DNA of 6,601 bases from Pseudomonadota bacterium (GCA_023392225.1 JAEVZM010000427.1:1-6601); one strand, 5' to 3'; positions 1 to 5,844 are shown, counted from the first letter of the stretch. Numbers and translations are program-made. The notes: generated by a model from the letters alone, not told the origin.

Positions 1-188
1 TTCCAGAGGCGCACCGAGCCGACCAGCCGGTCGCCGTCGCGGGCGACCAGCGCCAGACCCTCGGCCCGCAGCCGGCCCTCGCGGAGGCGCTCGGACGGCT
101 TCAAGAGGCGCCCGGCGCCCATGGCGCGGTCGAGCAGGGCCTCGCGGGCGGGGACGTCGTTCGGGGTCTCGATGTCGATGTAGATCAT
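1..188 (-). CDS. GNAT-family N-acetyltransferase, N-terminal part (cut by window edge)
   Basis: The visible 62 codons encode the N-terminus of a GNAT acetyltransferase, a family that moves an acetyl group from acetyl-CoA to an amine or other acceptor. The protein starts MIYIDIETPNDVPAREALLD and ends at the left edge with VARDGDRLVGSVRLW, which resembles the beta2-beta3 region of GNAT proteins; the acetyl-CoA loop lies outside the window. No Shine-Dalgarno sequence precedes the ATG at 188. An in-frame ATG at 257 would add 23 residues, so the start is uncertain. The gene lies downstream of the decarboxylase on the same strand, and such pairs are familiar in Hyphomicrobiales. A polyamine-related substrate is conceivable, but nothing here shows it. 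The family call is fairly sure; the substrate is unknown. Confidence 0.8.
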   Translation of the reverse strand, partial: MIYIDIETPNDVPAREALLDRAMGAGRLLKPSERLREGRLRAEGLALVARDGDRLVGSVRLW

Positions 189-346
189 CGGCGTGGTCCA
201 GGAAAACGGAAGCGAGATGAGATTGCGTCGCCCCGGCGGTGCCAGGGGGTGCTCCATCGCGGGCGGGAACGCCGCCCACGCCGGCCGCGGTGAGGCGGCC
301 CGGCAGGATGGGCCCCGGCACGCGGCCGTGGCGACGCTATGGCAAG

Positions 347-366
347 CGAGGGGGTGACTACCCTCG
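347..366 (-). terminator. Hairpin just downstream of the decarboxylase stop codon
   Basis: A perfect 6-bp inverted repeat, CGAGGG/CCCTCG with an 8-base loop, lies 15 bases past the decarboxylase stop. A second GC-only inverted repeat, GGCCC/GGGCC, lies at 297-314. Neither is followed by a T-tract on the minus strand, so these may be 3'-end stabilisers or weak terminators, or may be chance in GC-rich DNA. The spacer to the acetyltransferase is otherwise featureless. Confidence 0.25.
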
Positions 367-380
367 TCGCAGCCGCGCGC

Positions 381-1511
381 TCATATCGCGTAGGCCTTGA
401 GCGGCTCGAAGCCGTTGAAGGCGACCGCCGAGTAGGTCTGGGTGTAGGCCCCCGTCCCCTCGATCAGCACCTCGTCGCCGATGGCGAGCGAGATCGGCAG
501 CTCGTAGGGCGTCTTCTCGTAGAGGACGTCCGCCGAATCGCAGGTCGGGCCGGCGATGACGCACGGCTCGGTCGAGTCGCCGTCATGGACGGTGCGGATC
601 GGATAGCGGATCGCCTCGTCCATCGTCTCGGCGAGGCCGCCGAACTTGCCGATGTCGAGATAGACCCAGCGCTGCTTGTCCTCGGCCGACTTCTTCGAGA
701 TCAGCACCACCTCGGCCTTGATCACGCCGGCATCGCCGACCATGCCGCGGCCCGGCTCGATGATGGTCTCCGGAATGCGGTTGCCGAAGTGGGTGCGGAG
801 CGCCGAGAAGATGGCGTTGCCGTAGGTCTTCACCGCCGGCACGTCGCGCAGGTACTTGGCCGGGAAGCCGCCGCCGAGGTTGACCATGCGCAGCTGGATG
901 CCACGCTCGGAGAGGGCCCGGAACACCCAGCCGGCCGCCTGGAGCGCGATGTCCCAGGCGTTCACGTTGGGCTGCTGCGAGCCGACATGGAAGGAGACGC
1001 CATAGGCCTCGAGCCCGGCACGGTGGGCGTGCTCGAGCACCTCGACGGCCATCTCCGGCGCGCAGCCGAACTTCCGCGACAGCGGCCACTCGGCGCCGAC
1101 GCAGTCGCACAGGATCCGGCAGAAGACGCGCGCGCCAGGGGCGGCGCGGGCGACCTTGTCGGCCTCCTCGACGCAGTCGACGGCGAACATGCGCACGCCG
1201 CGCTGGAAGGCGGCGGCGACGTCGCGCTCCTTCTTGATGGTGTTGCCGAACGAGATGCGGTCGGGCGTGGCGCCAGCGGCCAGCGCCATGTCGATCTCGG
1301 CGACGCTGGCGCAGTCGAAGGACGAGCCGAGGTCGGCGAGCAGCCGAAGCACCGCCGGGTCGGGATTGGCCTTCACCGCATAGAAGACGCGCGAATCGGG
1401 GAGCGCCCGCGCAAAGGCGTGGTAGTTCTCGCGAATGACCTCGAGGTCGATCACGAGGCACGGGCCCTCGGGGCGTCGGAGACGGAGGAAATCGCGGATA
1501 CGGTCGGTCAT
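381..1511 (-). CDS. Ornithine/lysine decarboxylase, PLP-dependent fold type III
   Basis: This 376-residue cytosolic enzyme decarboxylates L-ornithine to putrescine, possibly also L-lysine to cadaverine, as the entry step to polyamines. It has the alanine-racemase-type barrel followed by a beta domain. Visible motifs are YAVKAN with the PLP-binding lysine K47, HVGSQ at 175-179, GGGFP at 213-217, EPGR at 252-255 (phosphate binding), and CDSAD at 324-328, which carries the catalytic cysteine and substrate-binding aspartate of ODCs. The C-terminal GAYTQTYS closes the active site. The length fits the short bacterial fold-III ODC/LDC group rather than the roughly 420-residue DapDC enzymes. The ATG at 1511 was chosen because GGGGAG lies about 10 bases upstream; an in-frame ATG at 1538 would add nine residues with no good ribosome site. 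A long structured leader precedes it, which suggests post-transcriptional control. Ornithine versus lysine preference cannot be read with certainty. Confidence 0.93.
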   Translation of the reverse strand: MTDRIRDFLRLRRPEGPCLVIDLEVIRENYHAFARALPDSRVFYAVKANPDPAVLRLLADLGSSFDCASVAEIDMALAAGATPDRISFGNTIKKERDVAAAFQRGVRMFAVDCVEEADKVARAAPGARVFCRILCDCVGAEWPLSRKFGCAPEMAVEVLEHAHRAGLEAYGVSFHVGSQQPNVNAWDIALQAAGWVFRALSERGIQLRMVNLGGGFPAKYLRDVPAVKTYGNAIFSALRTHFGNRIPETIIEPGRGMVGDAGVIKAEVVLISKKSAEDKQRWVYLDIGKFGGLAETMDEAIRYPIRTVHDGDSTEPCVIAGPTCDSADVLYEKTPYELPISLAIGDEVLIEGTGAYTQTYSAVAFNGFEPLKAYAI

Positions 1512-1780
1512 TCTCAGGGCGCTCCCCAAGCAAAGCATGGTTGAAACCGCCGGACCGTCCTCACCCGGGCGCCGCTGTGGAGACGGCAGGCCCCGCGTGG
1601 AAGCGCGGTCCAGTTTGCCGGCTGATGGCCGACTGGTTTTCCGGTTGGTCAGTCGTCAGGCGGACAGGGCTGTCCGGTCTGTCGCTGCCTTCGCTTGGAT
1701 TGGGAGACCCCGATCCGCACGCCCGGCAAGATGTAGATGCCTCTTCAGTAACCCCGGCCTGTGGAGAGCCGGCAGAGACC

Positions 1781-1806
1781 AAAAAAGCCCGCTACGTCGT
1801 TGCTTT
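1781..1806 (-). terminator. Possible attenuator: short stem and T6 tract in the decarboxylase leader
   Basis: On the minus strand AAAGC and GCTTT can pair around a 13-base loop and run into six consecutive T residues (A6 at 1781-1786 on the plus strand), a rare T-tract in this GC-rich window. The stem is only 5 bp and A/T-rich, so an intrinsic terminator is weakly supported. The placement directly after the stop codon of the upstream ORF fits attenuation. Confidence 0.28.
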
Positions 1807-1836
1807 AAGCCGCGTCCTTCGAAGCGTCCGGGACAT
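1792..1836 (-). CDS. Possible upstream leader peptide, 14 residues, Arg-rich
   Basis: A short ORF in the decarboxylase leader encodes MSRTLRRTRLKATT and ends with TAG immediately before the T6 tract. Its ATG sits in the loop and first stem base of the 7-bp hairpin at 1828-1845, and codons 6-7 are the tandem arginine codons CGA-AGG. An in-frame ATG at 1863 would give a 23-residue version. Neither start has a convincing Shine-Dalgarno sequence. In enterobacteria, speF is controlled by an Arg-containing ornithine-sensing leader peptide (SpeFL). The parallel is one of position and composition only, and short ORFs like this arise by chance. Confidence 0.27.
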   Translation of the reverse strand: MSRTLRRTRLKATT

Positions 1837-1901
1837 CGGTCCCGGCGGTTCGCCCTCGGACATTGTGCGACCACAGGCACGTGCGAAATTGGGCAAGGCG
1901 G

Positions 1902-1930
1902 TAGGTATGAGCGTTCGGTTTCACAATCAA
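1902..1930 (-). promoter_or_regulatory. Candidate sigma-70-type promoter for the decarboxylase leader
   Basis: On the minus strand TTGATT (positions 1930-1925) and TACCTA (1907-1902) are separated by 17 bases. The -35 match is 4 of 6 and the -10 match poor at 2 of 6. Alphaproteobacterial promoters often rely on the TTG of the -35 box. Transcription would start near 1895 and give a leader of about 380 bases. The site is upstream of the cupin GTG start, so the two divergent genes may share this control region. Confidence 0.3.
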
Positions 1931-1978
1931 GGACTTTCTGGCAAGCTCGCCGAGAAAATCACGAGGGGGAAGCGACGG

Positions 1979-2374
1979 GTGGCGGATTTCACACAGAGGA
2001 TGCTGCCGGCCGAGGCCGATGTGCTGGCGCCGGACGGCTCGGAAGTGCGGCTCCTTGTAACCGCCAGCCGCGGCAGCATGGCGAGCTTCCGCCTGCCGCC
2101 GGGCGCGGTGACCAAGGCGGTGCGGCACGCGAGCGTCGAGGAGGTCTGGTACATCACCGGCGGTCGCGGCCGGATGTGGCGCAAGAGCGACCGCGACGAA
2201 TCGGTGGTCGAGGTCACGCCCGGCATGTCGATCGACATCCCGCTCGGCGTCGCGTTCCAGTTCCGTGCCGACGGTGACGCGCCGATCGACATCGTTGGCG
2301 TGACCATGCCGCCCTGGCCCGGGCCGGAGGAGGCGATCTTCGTCGACGGCACATGGGAGCCAACGGTCGACTGA
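1979..2374 (+). CDS. Small single-domain cupin protein with incomplete metal-site motif
   Basis: This 131-residue protein is a one-domain cupin. Motif 1 is recognisable at residues 42-61 (GAVTKAVRHASVEEVWYITG): H50 and E54 are kept, but the first histidine of the usual HxH is replaced by valine. Motif 2, around PGMSIDIPLGVAFQF, has glutamine where the third histidine normally lies. Metal binding may therefore be altered or absent, and the catalytic role is unknown. The GTG at 1979 was chosen because a strong AGGGGGA lies 8 bases upstream and codon usage turns coding-like there. The ATG at 1907 adds 24 residues rich in A/T-ending codons (GTT, TTT, AAT, CTT, TCT) and overlaps a candidate divergent promoter. 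The gene is divergent from the decarboxylase and converges on the RTX gene with 21 bases between. The fold is fairly certain; the function is not. Confidence 0.8.
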   Translation: MADFTQRMLPAEADVLAPDGSEVRLLVTASRGSMASFRLPPGAVTKAVRHASVEEVWYITGGRGRMWRKSDRDESVVEVTPGMSIDIPLGVAFQFRADGDAPIDIVGVTMPPWPGPEEAIFVDGTWEPTVD

Positions 2375-2395
2375 GCCGCCCCGGGGGCCGGCGCC
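2375..2395. terminator. GC-rich spacer between convergent genes; possible bidirectional hairpin
   Basis: The 21 bases between the two convergent stop codons are entirely G/C and partly self-complementary (GCCGCCCC against GGGGGCCGGC). A short hairpin could form in transcripts from either side, but there is no T-tract on either strand and the pairing is imperfect. This is suggested mostly by placement. Confidence 0.2.
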
Positions 2396-3361
2396 TCACA
2401 TCACCAGAAAGTCGTCCGCGTCGAGGTCGAGCTTCTTCGACAGCTTGGCGATCTTGCTGACGCCACCGCGGTCGTCGCCGTTCTTGTCGTAGGTGAGCAG
2501 GCCCGTCTTGCGGTCGTAGACGACGTGGTGGTCGCCGTCGCGGGCCTTCTTGCCGACCACGAAGACATCGTCGTCGAGCGCCCCCTTGCCGAGCTTCTTG
2601 AAGACCTTTGCGTGGAGGACGATCGTGTCCTCGCCCGGCTTGAAGTCCTTGATCTTGTCGGGCTTGCCCTTGAGCTTGGTTGAGAAGTGGAAGGCGTCGG
2701 CGCCGTGGCCGCCGACGAGCTGGTCGTGGCCCTTGCCGCCGTCGAGCACGTCGTCGCCACCGCTGCCCTTGAGGCTGTCGTCGCCGGCGCCGCCCGCGAG
2801 CACGTCGTCGCCGCCGAAGCCGCGGAGGATGTCGTTCTTGACGCCGCCGGTGACCGTGATGCCGTCGGAGGTGTCGGCCGACTGGGGCGTCTTGTAGCCG
2901 GCGAAGGTCGACATGTACTCGGTGAGGGGCGTGCCATAGGCGTCGGCCGGGACCGACTTGCCGTTCGAGTGGAGGAAGGTCCGCACCGTCCCCGCGCCGA
3001 GGAGATGGGCGGCGGCCAGGAGCCCCGAGACGGTGATTGTCACACCGTGGACGGTCTGGCCGACATAGTCCTGCGCGTCGCCGAGGTAGGACCACTGCAG
3101 GTCCATATAGGCGCGGATGGCGCTCTCCTGCGCCTCGTGATTGGCGAGGAAGTCGGCCTTGGAGTGGACGCCGTCCTTGCCGGTCCAACTGCCAGGCTTC
3201 CAGTCGTTCTGCGACGTCCCGTCGGCCGAGTAGTACTTGACGTCGATCAGCGCCAGCTCGCCGAACTGGTACTTGCCGAGATAGCCCAGCGAATTGACGG
3301 CGGCGTAGTTGCCCCCGGACTCGCGCGCGCCGAGGGCATCGAGGAAGGCATCGTAGTTCAT
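2396..3361 (-). CDS. Lysozyme-like domain fused to RTX calcium-binding repeats; probable type I secreted protein
   Basis: This 321-residue protein has two parts. Residues 1-155 resemble lysozyme/transglycosylase-like domains: RESGGNY at 13-19 supplies the likely catalytic glutamate E14, followed by GYLGKYQFG at 26-34 and the helix GLLAAAHLLGAG at 113-124, typical of enzymes that cut the glycan strands of peptidoglycan. Residues 172-225 hold about six RTX nonapeptides (for example GFGGDDVLA, GGAGDDSLK, GSGGDDVLD), which bind calcium outside the cell. DKIKDFKPGEDTIVL at 235-249 is the usual segment after RTX blocks, and the protein ends DADDFLVM, like C-terminal type I secretion signals. There is no N-terminal signal peptide and no cysteine, as expected for ABC-exported RTX proteins. 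The ATG at 3361 has GGAGA 9 bases upstream; an in-frame ATG at 3412 lacks a better site. No exporter gene is in the window. Hydrolytic activity is inferred. Confidence 0.85.
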   Translation of the reverse strand: MNYDAFLDALGARESGGNYAAVNSLGYLGKYQFGELALIDVKYYSADGTSQNDWKPGSWTGKDGVHSKADFLANHEAQESAIRAYMDLQWSYLGDAQDYVGQTVHGVTITVSGLLAAAHLLGAGTVRTFLHSNGKSVPADAYGTPLTEYMSTFAGYKTPQSADTSDGITVTGGVKNDILRGFGGDDVLAGGAGDDSLKGSGGDDVLDGGKGHDQLVGGHGADAFHFSTKLKGKPDKIKDFKPGEDTIVLHAKVFKKLGKGALDDDVFVVGKKARDGDHHVVYDRKTGLLTYDKNGDDRGGVSKIAKLSKKLDLDADDFLVM

Positions 3362-3380
3362 CGGCGGCTGTCTCCGCGGT

Positions 3381-3398
3381 ACCGAGGTCCAACTCGGT
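3381..3398 (-). other. Short hairpin upstream of the RTX gene start
   Basis: A perfect 6-bp inverted repeat, ACCGAG/CTCGGT with a 6-base loop, lies about 20 bases before the RTX gene start codon, just upstream of its ribosome site. It could be an operator or a structure in the untranslated leader. No clear promoter hexamers were found near it. Confidence 0.25.
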
Positions 3399-3433
3399 GC
3401 GAAGTAGGGCACCCCGCCCGCCGCGGCCAGCTA

Positions 3434-3451
3434 AAACGGCGTCTTCCGTTT
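3434..3451 (-). terminator. Weak terminator-like hairpin between oxidoreductase and RTX genes
   Basis: AAACGG and CCGTTT form a perfect 6-bp stem around a 6-base loop. On the minus strand the second arm continues into a fourth T. A GC-rich stem of 7 bp plus 3 bp (CCCGGCC/GGCCGGG with a small bulge) lies just before it at 3467-3492. Together they could end the three-gene transcript that finishes at 3537. The T-run is too short for a confident intrinsic terminator. Confidence 0.3.
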
Positions 3452-3506
3452 CCGAGGCGTTACCGGCCCGGCCGCGTCACCGCGAGGCCGGGCAGGGTCC
3501 TTCTGA

Positions 3507-3528
3507 GGCGTGACGTCGGCGTGACGTC
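3507..3528. repeat. Perfect tandem 11-bp repeat
   Basis: GGCGTGACGTC occurs twice head to tail with no spacer, each copy containing the palindrome GACGTC. The 11-bp period is about one helical turn, so a protein could meet both copies on the same DNA face. It lies just past the stop codon of the oxidoreductase gene and about 150 bases upstream of the RTX gene start. It may be a regulator site or a chance duplication. Confidence 0.45.
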
Positions 3529-3536
3529 GCGATCCG

Positions 3537-4682
3537 CTACGCCACGTTCACCCACTTCCGCGTCTTGCCGGACTTGAGGATGGCATCGCAGACCCGCGTC
3601 GTCTCGAGCGCGTCGCGGAAGGTCGGCGAGGTCGGCTTGCCGGTGGTGAGGCCGTCGATGAAATCGGCGACGGCATGCACGAAGCTGTGCTCGTAGCCGA
3701 TGATCAGGCCCGGCACCCACCACTTGCCGAGATAGGGGTGCTCGCCGTCGGTGACGAGGATCGACGACCAGCCGCGGAGCTGGCCCTCGATCGAATGGTC
3801 GAACCACGACACCCGGTTGAGGTCGTGCAGGTTCCACATGAAGGAACCCTTCTCGCCGTTGATCTCGAGCGTATAGAGCGCCTTGTGGCCGCGGGCATAG
3901 CGGGTCGATTCGAAGAGGCCGAGCGAGCCGTTCTCGAAGTGGCACATGACGGCGGCGGCATCGTCGATGCCGACCTCGGCCATCTTGCCGGTGTCGGCGC
4001 GCTTGCGCTTCTTCACGAACGTCTCGGTCATCGCCGAGAGGTCGGAGATGCCGCCATTGATCCACATCGCGGTGTCGATGCAGTGGGCGAGGAGATCGCC
4101 GGTGACGCCCGAACCGGCGGCCTCGGCGTCGAGCCGCCAGGTGCCGGCGCCGCCCTGCGGCACGTCCGGCGAGATCGTCCAGTCCTGGAGGAAGTTGGCG
4201 CGGTAGTGGAAGATCTTGCCGAGCCGGCCGGATTCGACCACCTGCTTGATCAGGCTCACCGCCGGCACCCAGCGGTAGTTGTACCAGACCATGTTGGGGA
4301 CGCCGGCCTTCTCGACCGCCGCCACCATCTTCTCGCCCTCCTTGGTGGTGCGGGCGAGCGGCTTCTCGCAGAGCACCATCTTGCCGGCCTTCGCCGCAGC
4401 GATGGAAATCTCCATGTGGAGGTCGTTGGGCACGCAGATGTCGACCGCGTCGATATCGTCGCGGGCGATCAGGTCGCGCCAGTCCGACTCGATCGATTCG
4501 TACCCCCAGCGCGCCGCGAAATCCGCGGCATTGGCCTGGTTGCGGGCAGCCACCGCCTTCAGCACCGGCTGGTACTCGAGGTCGAAGAAATTGCCGACCT
4601 TCCGCCAGGCGTTGGAATGCGCCCGGCCCATGAAGCCGTAGCCGATCATGCCGATATTGAGAGGCTTCTTCGCCTTCGCCAT
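3537..4682 (-). CDS. Gfo/Idh/MocA-family NAD(P)-dependent oxidoreductase
   Basis: This 381-residue cytosolic dehydrogenase belongs to the family that oxidises or reduces hydroxyl groups of sugars, inositols and related compounds. The N-terminal Rossmann domain shows GYGFMG at 14-19, the dinucleotide-binding glycine motif. CEKPLA at 105-110 contains the conserved lysine K107 of the EKP motif. YNYRWVPA at 134-141 and GDLLAHCIDTAMW at 195-207 form the substrate site, with H200 and D203 in the expected catalytic positions. The length is normal for the family. The ATG at 4682 is preceded by a GGGACGGAA ribosome site and the MAKAKKPLNIGMIG start is typical. It is the last gene of a probable operon, 88 bases after the TIM-barrel gene. 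The substrate is unknown; the family assignment is very secure. Confidence 0.93.
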   Translation of the reverse strand: MAKAKKPLNIGMIGYGFMGRAHSNAWRKVGNFFDLEYQPVLKAVAARNQANAADFAARWGYESIESDWRDLIARDDIDAVDICVPNDLHMEISIAAAKAGKMVLCEKPLARTTKEGEKMVAAVEKAGVPNMVWYNYRWVPAVSLIKQVVESGRLGKIFHYRANFLQDWTISPDVPQGGAGTWRLDAEAAGSGVTGDLLAHCIDTAMWINGGISDLSAMTETFVKKRKRADTGKMAEVGIDDAAAVMCHFENGSLGLFESTRYARGHKALYTLEINGEKGSFMWNLHDLNRVSWFDHSIEGQLRGWSSILVTDGEHPYLGKWWVPGLIIGYEHSFVHAVADFIDGLTTGKPTSPTFRDALETTRVCDAILKSGKTRKWVNVA

Positions 4683-4742
4683 TGTCGTTTCCGTCCCTGT
4701 ATCGAATGCTCTTGATGAAGCGGCGGGAAGGGCCCGGGCGGA

Positions 4743-4770
4743 CCCCTCGATCAGGCCGGCACGGCCGGGG
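4743..4770 (-). other. Intercistronic hairpin directly after the TIM-barrel gene
   Basis: Immediately after the minus-strand stop codon, CCCC and GGGG enclose an inner 5-bp inverted repeat GGCCG/CGGCC with a 3-base loop (4754-4766). No T-tract follows, so termination is unlikely. It is better read as an mRNA-stabilising or processing element that could set different levels of the upstream and downstream cistrons. Confidence 0.35.
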
Positions 4771-5817
4771 CTATTCGCTCCAGCCGTGGGCGTCGCGGAC
4801 CCTGACCATCGCGCCGAGGATGTCGTTCCAGGTGTCCTGGCTCTCCATCACCGCGTTGGGGAACATGCAGCCGTCCCAGCAGATGTGGCGCATGGTCTTG
4901 GTCAGGTTGCCGGCGTCGTCGCGCAGCCAGTAGCCGGCATGCTTGACGATATCGAGCTTGCCGTTGGGGTCCGCCACCTGGCAGTGGCGGCCGGTCTTCT
5001 CATGGTCGCCCGAGCCGAAGACGGAGCCGTCGTTCTGGGCGACGTGGAAGTCGAGCGTCCACGGCCGGAGCGCGTCGGCGACCTGCTTATAGGCCTTGTC
5101 GAGGAGGCTGCGATCCTGCCAGTCGTAGCCCTCGGGCAGCAGCCGGTCCTTCTCGGCATTGTAGCCGAGGGTGAACAGCATCGAGTGGGCCATGTCGGCC
5201 TGGTAGCCGACCACGCCGGGCATGCCGACCATCTCGAGCAGCTTCACGTTCTCGCGCCAGGAATGCATGCCCCCCCAGCAGATCTCGCCCTCGGCGGCGA
5301 GGTACTCGCCATGGTCCTCGGCGATCCTGCCCGCCTCGCGGAAGGTCGTCGCGATCATCTTCGTGCCGCCGGTCGGATCCTTGTCCCACTGGTCGACGCT
5401 GGTCGAGGAGTCGATCCGGATGCCGCCGGTCGGGCGGATGCCGAGGTCGCGCATCTGCCTGCCGATGACGCAAGCCTTCCGCACCTGGTCGATGAAGCGC
5501 TTGCGGTCGTCGGCGTCGCCCATCGCCGAGCCGCCGCCGGCACCGCCCCAGATCGGGGCGACCATCGAGCCGATCTTGAGGCCGAAGCCGGCGATGTGGT
5601 CGCAGGCCTTCTTCACCGCGTCCGGGGTCGAGTCGATCGAGATGTGCGGATCGGCGAGCCAGAGGTCGACGCCATCGAACTTCTGCCCCTCGTAGCGGGC
5701 ATTGGCGGTGAGCGTCAGGAGCGTGTCGAGCGGGATGAACGGCTCGCCGTCGCCGCTGCCCTTGCCGACCACACCCGGCCACATCGCGTTGTGGAGCTTC
5801 GGATAGGTATTCGCCAT
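4771..5817 (-). CDS. Sugar phosphate isomerase/epimerase-like TIM-barrel protein
   Basis: This 348-residue protein looks like the xylose-isomerase-like TIM-barrel superfamily, which holds sugar isomerases, epimerases, inosose dehydratases and 3-keto-glycoside lyases. Candidate divalent-metal ligands at the ends of barrel strands are E178 in EGEICWGG, D208 and H211 in GYQADMAHS, H258 in LDFHVAQNDG and D315 in HICWDG. GLKIGSMVAPIWGG at 80-93 and the glycine-rich GGAGGG are other barrel-loop features. It is longer than the common 270-300-residue members, with an insert around residues 220-250. The ATG at 5817 follows a strong GGGAGGA; an in-frame ATG at 5898 would add 27 basic, low-complexity residues. 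It sits between the cupin and the dehydrogenase in the same direction. The reaction and substrate are unknown; a metal-dependent sugar isomerase or epimerase is the best guess. Confidence 0.85.
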   Translation of the reverse strand: MANTYPKLHNAMWPGVVGKGSGDGEPFIPLDTLLTLTANARYEGQKFDGVDLWLADPHISIDSTPDAVKKACDHIAGFGLKIGSMVAPIWGGAGGGSAMGDADDRKRFIDQVRKACVIGRQMRDLGIRPTGGIRIDSSTSVDQWDKDPTGGTKMIATTFREAGRIAEDHGEYLAAEGEICWGGMHSWRENVKLLEMVGMPGVVGYQADMAHSMLFTLGYNAEKDRLLPEGYDWQDRSLLDKAYKQVADALRPWTLDFHVAQNDGSVFGSGDHEKTGRHCQVADPNGKLDIVKHAGYWLRDDAGNLTKTMRHICWDGCMFPNAVMESQDTWNDILGAMVRVRDAHGWSE

Positions 5818-5830
5818 GGTTCCTCCCTGT

Positions 5831-5844
5831 CCGGCTTGTGCCGG
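5831..5844 (-). other. Small hairpin upstream of the TIM-barrel gene
   Basis: CCGGC/GCCGG with a 4-base loop forms a perfect 5-bp stem just upstream of the AGGGAGGA ribosome site of the TIM-barrel gene. It may affect translation initiation or mark an mRNA processing site. The evidence is the inverted repeat and its position only. Confidence 0.25.

Larger units (their letters stand above)
1512..1895 (-). promoter_or_regulatory. Long structured leader of the decarboxylase; candidate speF-type leader RNA
   Basis: This roughly 380-base gap carries a dense series of inverted repeats. They include a 7-bp stem at 1828-1845 (CCGGGAC/GTCCCGG), a 5-bp stem at 1754-1772, an 8-bp stem at 1697-1716, a perfect 6-bp stem at 1661-1676 (CGGACA/TGTCCG), a long stem around 1621-1653, a stem at 1593-1608 and a bulged 8-bp stem at 1567-1593. 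On the minus strand the last ends about 25 bases before the decarboxylase ribosome site. Two loops read TCTCCACAG on this strand and could pair with the GGGGAG ribosome site. A T6 tract at 1781-1786 and a short ORF are also present. Rfam describes a speF leader upstream of alphaproteobacterial ornithine decarboxylases; position and host group fit, but I cannot check the covariance model. Several stems fold better on the plus strand, so strand assignment is open. Confidence 0.5.

Noticed and set aside
339..1544. Long plus-strand open frame of about 400 codons opposite the decarboxylase
   Set aside because: It is antisense to a gene with complete catalytic motifs. Its Asp/Arg/Ala/Gly/His-rich low-complexity product is typical of frames opposite GC-rich genes.
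1661..1676. CGGACAGGGCTGTCCG as a stand-alone transcription-factor operator
   Set aside because: It is one of many stems in the same stretch, so RNA structure explains it more simply. It is reported as part of the leader.
1541..1978. In-frame 5' extension of the small cupin to an ATG at 1541 or 1907
   Set aside because: The extension lacks coding-like third positions, overlaps the inverted repeats and candidate promoter, and is not needed for the domain. The GTG at 1979 has a much better ribosome site.
2687..3577. Plus-strand open frame opposite the RTX gene
   Set aside because: It is a shadow of the repetitive RTX coding sequence, with no recognisable domain and no ribosome site.
3675..4715. 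Plus-strand open frame opposite the oxidoreductase
   Set aside because: It lies antisense to a clear Gfo/Idh/MocA gene and has biased composition without motifs.
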